A stretch of 9,302 nt of DNA from contig JABUSI010000213.1 in assembly GCA_021442745.1 (NCBI GenBank), positions 1 through 9,302 on the forward strand, given 5' to 3'. This DNA comes from Erysipelotrichaceae bacterium. GTDB lineage: Bacteria > Bacillota_I > Bacilli_A > Erysipelotrichales > Erysipelotrichaceae. Shown here one piece after another: positions 6,838 to 9,302 of this stretch. The notes beneath the pieces were generated by a model. The model had not been told where the DNA came from and did no database searches. It saw only the letters and a program-made list of their open reading frames with translations. Within the stretch, counting starts at the first letter, position 1. The number at the start of each line of letters is the position of its first letter. Position numbers and translations under genes: made by a program.

Positions 6838-7656
6838 TTAGTATATGTGATCGGCAATAAAATGTCCGACCCCATCGTCATTGTTGGAATGTTCGGTAAT
6901 GGCATCTGCCAGCTCTAACGTACTTGGTCCGCCGTTGCATAACGCCACTCCTAAGCCGGATACCTGCAGCATCTCGTTATCGTTCTGCTGATCCCCGAAG
7001 GCCACAACCGTTTCCAGCGGAATGTTGTGTTTCTCACAGAACGCCTTCAGTGCCACCCCTTTGTTGACACGCGGATCCTGGAATTCCACCATCACCGGTG
7101 CCGTTTTGAAAAACTGATAATGTTCGGACGGATGATTTCTTGCACACTCCAGTGCGATTTCCGCTTCCTCAGGATCTTTGCAGCGGAACAGCAGCTTGTT
7201 GTTGTCCTTTTCCCACATATCTTCATCGCAGGTGGCAACTACCATCGGCTCATCATTCCGCAAGGAAGATGCCAGCATCCGCTGGTCATCCCAGCGAACC
7301 AGTGTGGAATCCCCGCGATACACATAACTGTTCACGCCGGTCGGATTCATAAACTCAATGATTTCCCTGATGTATTCCTTTTTCAGCGGATAAAACTCCG
7401 AACGGGTATCATCTATCGTATCCCACAATTGTCCGCCGTTCATCCCGATTAAAATATCAAACTGAAAGTCAAACCCCCATCCGGATGCCCTTGAACTCAG
7501 ATGGTCCCCGCACGGTCTGCCGGAGGCAATCCCTAACAACACACCGTCATCGTGCAGTTTCTGCAACATTTCCTTTGTCAGCGGACCCATTTTCTTGTCA
7601 TCCGACATCAGCGTTCCGTCAATGTCCGCAATGACCAGTCTCACGTCTTTTTTCAT
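6838..7656 (-). CDS. Cof-type HAD-IIB hydrolase, operon A (272 aa)
   Basis: A cytosolic HAD phosphatase with a C2B cap. Motif I is D11-I-D13-G-T-L, motif II is S45 in IASGRP, motif III is K199 (VNKGVAL) and motif IV is G221-D222-Q-Q-N-D226-N-E. This is a complete set. The cap (about 80-185) differs most from the operon B paralogue, which suggests a different phosphorylated substrate. The start is ATG at 7656, with an AAGGGG at 7 nt and an AGGAG almost touching the ATG. A longer reading from a TTG at 7686 would add ten residues, but that codon lies inside a stem-loop and has no ribosome binding site, so it is rejected. The gene sits between M81 and a PTS permease. A natural guess is that it dephosphorylates a sugar phosphate delivered by the PTS, but that is inference. 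Confidence 0.88.
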   Translation of the reverse strand: MKKDVRLVIADIDGTLMSDDKKMGPLTKEMLQKLHDDGVLLGIASGRPCGDHLSSRASGWGFDFQFDILIGMNGGQLWDTIDDTRSEFYPLKKEYIREIIEFMNPTGVNSYVYRGDSTLVRWDDQRMLASSLRNDEPMVVATCDEDMWEKDNNKLLFRCKDPEEAEIALECARNHPSEHYQFFKTAPVMVEFQDPRVNKGVALKAFCEKHNIPLETVVAFGDQQNDNEMLQVSGLGVALCNGGPSTLELADAITEHSNNDDGVGHFIADHIY

Positions 7657-7676
7657 ACTCCTACCCCTTATTTCCG

Positions 7677-7719
7677 ACAAGCACAAAGCACTGAACGCGT
7701 CAGTGCTTTTGTCGCTTGT
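7677..7719. other. Long intercistronic stem-loop between M81 and HAD genes
   Basis: The outer stem pairs 7677-7682 (acaagc) with 7714-7719 (gcttgt). The inner stem pairs 7683-7694 (acaaagcactga) with 7700-7712 (tcagtgcttttgt, one bulge) around an acgcg loop. That makes about 18 base pairs with only single-base bulges. It begins 2 nt after the M81 stop codon and ends about 20 nt before the HAD start. On the minus strand no U-run follows, so it is not a classical terminator in the operon direction. On the plus strand GTTTTTAAA follows. It may protect the upstream mRNA from 3' decay, or be a cleavage or attenuation point that sets the ratio of the two proteins. Confidence 0.6.
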
Positions 7720-7721
7720 TT

Positions 7722-9179
7722 TTAAATGTTATCCAACGGGAACATCGGCCGCATTACCAGTTTGAACGGAATCAGCCTGGTATTCTGCGGTGTCGGACCG
7801 TCCGTTAAACTCATGACGTAGAATGCAGCTCCTGCCTTCAGTTCCGGGAAGATGTATCCCTGTTTTACGACAACCACGTCATAGTCCTTCCAGTCGGCAA
7901 TACCCGCATGATCAAACTGCAGTTTGCCGCGGAATGACAGATGGGTATCCGCAACGATGATATCGATGTTGGTATTCTTGACATGAACGGTTACGCAATG
8001 ACCGAATACGGTATAGTTGTCATCTCTTCCGATCGCAATCGCATTGACGACTTCACCCTTCTTCAGAACGGTGACGTCAAGTTCCACCGGTTCGCTCAGG
8101 TAATCGTGACCGACACCCAACGTAATATGCGTATCCGTACCGACTTCCACGGATTCCAGGAATTTTTCACACCGCGGATCGTGAATGGACGCAAACAGCA
8201 TCGTCTTTTCCGGCTTCGCTTCCAGCGCCTGACGCAGGATGTACGTATTCCATCCCTTGGCACCGGATGTCGTATTGTCACCGGAATCGGTAATGACACA
8301 CGGCTTTCCGTTGAATGCCAGTGTTTCTTCCAATGCCTGTTTCGGTTCTGCCGTATAACCCGTGTAATGGAATTCATGTCTTCTGTCCCAGACAAACTTT
8401 GCCAGTTCATCGACCTTCTGTTCGCAATAATCCTGATCGGCTTCGGTCTGCGGAACAACCACAACGGAACAACCGGCTTCCGGACAATCGTGACGCAAGT
8501 ATCCTACATGCCATGACGCACTCCGTACTCTCGGATCCTTTTCCATTTCATCCATGAAAACATTGATGGAAGCCACTGGTTCGTCAGCGGAAACGGATTG
8601 TTCCCCGCCTAAAATCAACGGCAGTTTACGGAAGCAGGAATGCACGTTCTGGCGGTCATTCATCAGATCCACCAGTGTCTGTGCCTGACGGATACGGGTA
8701 GCAACCGCATCCGTATGCGGAGAATGACGGTACGAACGAATGGACGTAATGGATTCCGCATATTCCTTCGTCATATTCCCGTGCGGATCACACGCTACCG
8801 TAATCGGCAGATACGGCCCGGTAATCTTACGGATTTCCTTTACGATATGATGATCCCCGGAACCGATGCCGCCATCCACATAACTTGCCCCGTGCATCAT
8901 CAGATAAATGCCGTCCACTTCATGCAGATGTTCCCTGACGGTATCCAGAAAACAGGTTTCAATATAGTCAAACGTACGCTTTTTGGTTACTCCGGCAGCT
9001 CCGGCAACCGCATAGATGGAAGGAATGATTTCCACACCGGCTGCGTCAAATACTTCTTTGACTGCCATTTTGTCAATGCACTTATCCCCGAACGCAATAT
9101 CATACAGGTCGATATCGTTCTTCGTCGGGATGTTTTCATTTGATTCTGTCACAAACGTACCAATGATAACTTTTTTCAT
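7722..9179 (-). CDS. M81 family metallopeptidase (MlrC/microcystinase C-like), copy 2
   Basis: A cytosolic zinc-dependent peptidase/amidohydrolase of the MlrC family. The N-terminal domain covers about residues 1-285 and the C-terminal domain 290-485. Features are: TESNE (11-15); MMHGASYVDGGIGSGDHHI (94-112); metal-binding D131-P-H133 in CDPHGN; SYRHSPHTD with H155; and TDSGDNTTSG (297-306). Long blocks are identical to copy 1, for example RKLPLILGGEQSVSADEPV and SWHVGYLRHDCPEAGC, while the start and the far C-terminal domain differ more. The ATG at 9179 has AGGGAGAG (9188-9195) 8 nt upstream. It is the first gene of operon A, so it is likely the main enzyme of that unit. Family members include the microcystin tetrapeptide hydrolase MlrC; the natural substrate here is unknown. 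Confidence 0.9.
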   Translation of the reverse strand: MKKVIIGTFVTESNENIPTKNDIDLYDIAFGDKCIDKMAVKEVFDAAGVEIIPSIYAVAGAAGVTKKRTFDYIETCFLDTVREHLHEVDGIYLMMHGASYVDGGIGSGDHHIVKEIRKITGPYLPITVACDPHGNMTKEYAESITSIRSYRHSPHTDAVATRIRQAQTLVDLMNDRQNVHSCFRKLPLILGGEQSVSADEPVASINVFMDEMEKDPRVRSASWHVGYLRHDCPEAGCSVVVVPQTEADQDYCEQKVDELAKFVWDRRHEFHYTGYTAEPKQALEETLAFNGKPCVITDSGDNTTSGAKGWNTYILRQALEAKPEKTMLFASIHDPRCEKFLESVEVGTDTHITLGVGHDYLSEPVELDVTVLKKGEVVNAIAIGRDDNYTVFGHCVTVHVKNTNIDIIVADTHLSFRGKLQFDHAGIADWKDYDVVVVKQGYIFPELKAGAAFYVMSLTDGPTPQNTRLIPFKLVMRPMFPLDNI

Positions 9180-9199
9180 ATTTTTTTCTCTCCCTTATC

Positions 9200-9216
9200 T
9201 GATACTAAGTGTATCA
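9200..9216. promoter_or_regulatory. Operator-like palindrome TGATAC-N5-GTATCA upstream of operon A
   Basis: Perfect 6-bp inverted arms (9200-9205 and 9211-9216) flank TAAGT. The repeat lies 21 nt before the M81 ATG, between the ribosome binding site and the likely -35, and covers the probable -10. A repressor dimer bound here would block operon A. The regulator may be encoded by the divergent gene at the window edge, but that gene is not seen far enough to say. Confidence 0.5.
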
Positions 9217-9240
9217 CAACACAATAAAACTTTATTTCAA
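9210..9240 (-). promoter_or_regulatory. Candidate promoter of operon A (TTGAAA ... TGTGATACA)
   Basis: On the minus strand TTGAAA (9235-9240) is a 5/6 match to the -35 consensus. At 18-19 nt distance lies TGATAC/GATACA, with TG one base before GATACA giving a weak extended -10. The -10 match is poor, so the promoter may be weak or dependent on a regulator. Transcription would start close to 9203, within the palindrome. Confidence 0.35.
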
Positions 9241-9285
9241 CCCGTATGCGATAAGATAATGGTTACCAAAGACGAGGACCACTGT

Positions 9286-9302
9286 ATGAACGTATTGCTA
9301 AC
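9286..9302 (+). CDS. Possible divergent gene, first codons only (MNVLL...)
   Basis: On the plus strand an ATG at 9286 has GAGGA (9274-9278) 7 nt upstream, a good ribosome binding site, followed by codons for M-N-V-L-L and one incomplete codon. An in-frame ATG at 9259 would add nine residues but has no clear ribosome binding site. A GATAAT (9255-9260) could be its -10. Divergent placement across an operator-like palindrome is typical of a local regulator gene. The visible part is far too short to identify, or to prove that the frame stays open. Confidence 0.4.

Noticed and set aside
7657..7686. Ten extra N-terminal residues for the operon A HAD protein from a TTG start
   Set aside because: The TTG sits inside a stem-loop and lacks a Shine-Dalgarno site. 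The ATG at 7656 has purine-rich SD sequences and gives the motif I spacing (D11/D13) seen in the paralogue.
7685..7709. Hairpin as a terminator ending operon A after the M81 gene
   Set aside because: On the minus strand it is followed by G- and A-rich sequence rather than a U-run, and the HAD gene starts about 20 nt later with its own ribosome binding site.
7941..9143. Long plus-strand open frames (191, 80 and 167 codons) opposite the second M81 gene
   Set aside because: They mirror those opposite the first M81 gene, which is expected from two paralogues with similar codon use. There are no ribosome binding sites or recognisable domains.

Overview
The window reads as part of a Bacillota (Firmicutes) chromosome, possibly a gut Erysipelotrichia-like organism. 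The reasons are strong AGGAGG/GAGGGAG-type Shine-Dalgarno sequences before most genes, tight operons, a phosphotransferase-system (PTS) membrane subunit and Cof-type HAD phosphatases. No rRNA or other marker gene is present, so the taxonomic guess is soft. Every complete gene lies on the minus strand, so the text below runs from high to low coordinates.

Region 1 (9302-9180) is a control region. It holds a palindrome (TGATAC-N5-GTATCA, 9200-9216) over the likely -10 of the leftward operon. At the edge is the first codons of a possible divergent plus-strand gene (9286 onward).

Region 2 (9179-5661) is operon A: an M81-family (MlrC/microcystinase C-like) metallopeptidase, a Cof-type HAD phosphatase and a stand-alone PTS EIIC permease, ending at a perfect 11-bp hairpin terminator. 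A long intercistronic stem-loop separates the first two genes.

Region 3 (5660-1849) is operon B: a promoter with a TATAAT -10 and a palindrome where the -35 should be, then a small membrane protein (Tic20/DUF4870-like), a second HAD phosphatase, an AEC-type permease and a second M81 metallopeptidase. The last three genes are packed with 10-11 nt gaps.

The two M81 proteins are clear paralogues, and so are the two HAD proteins. Two adjacent units each combine M81 + HAD + a different transporter class. This suggests duplicated and diverged catabolic modules for an unusual amide/peptide- or sugar-linked compound. The substrate cannot be read from the sequence.

Region 4 (1794-358) is a markedly AT-rich gene for a 478-residue protein. 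It has a C-terminal HEPN ribonuclease motif (R-N-N-F-A-H) and an overall layout like the ApeA anti-phage family. It looks like accessory DNA next to the metabolic operons. Region 5 (357-30) is AT-rich and has no convincing gene, only possible promoters for a minus-strand gene whose first ten codons (29-1) lie at the window edge behind a perfect AGGAGG.
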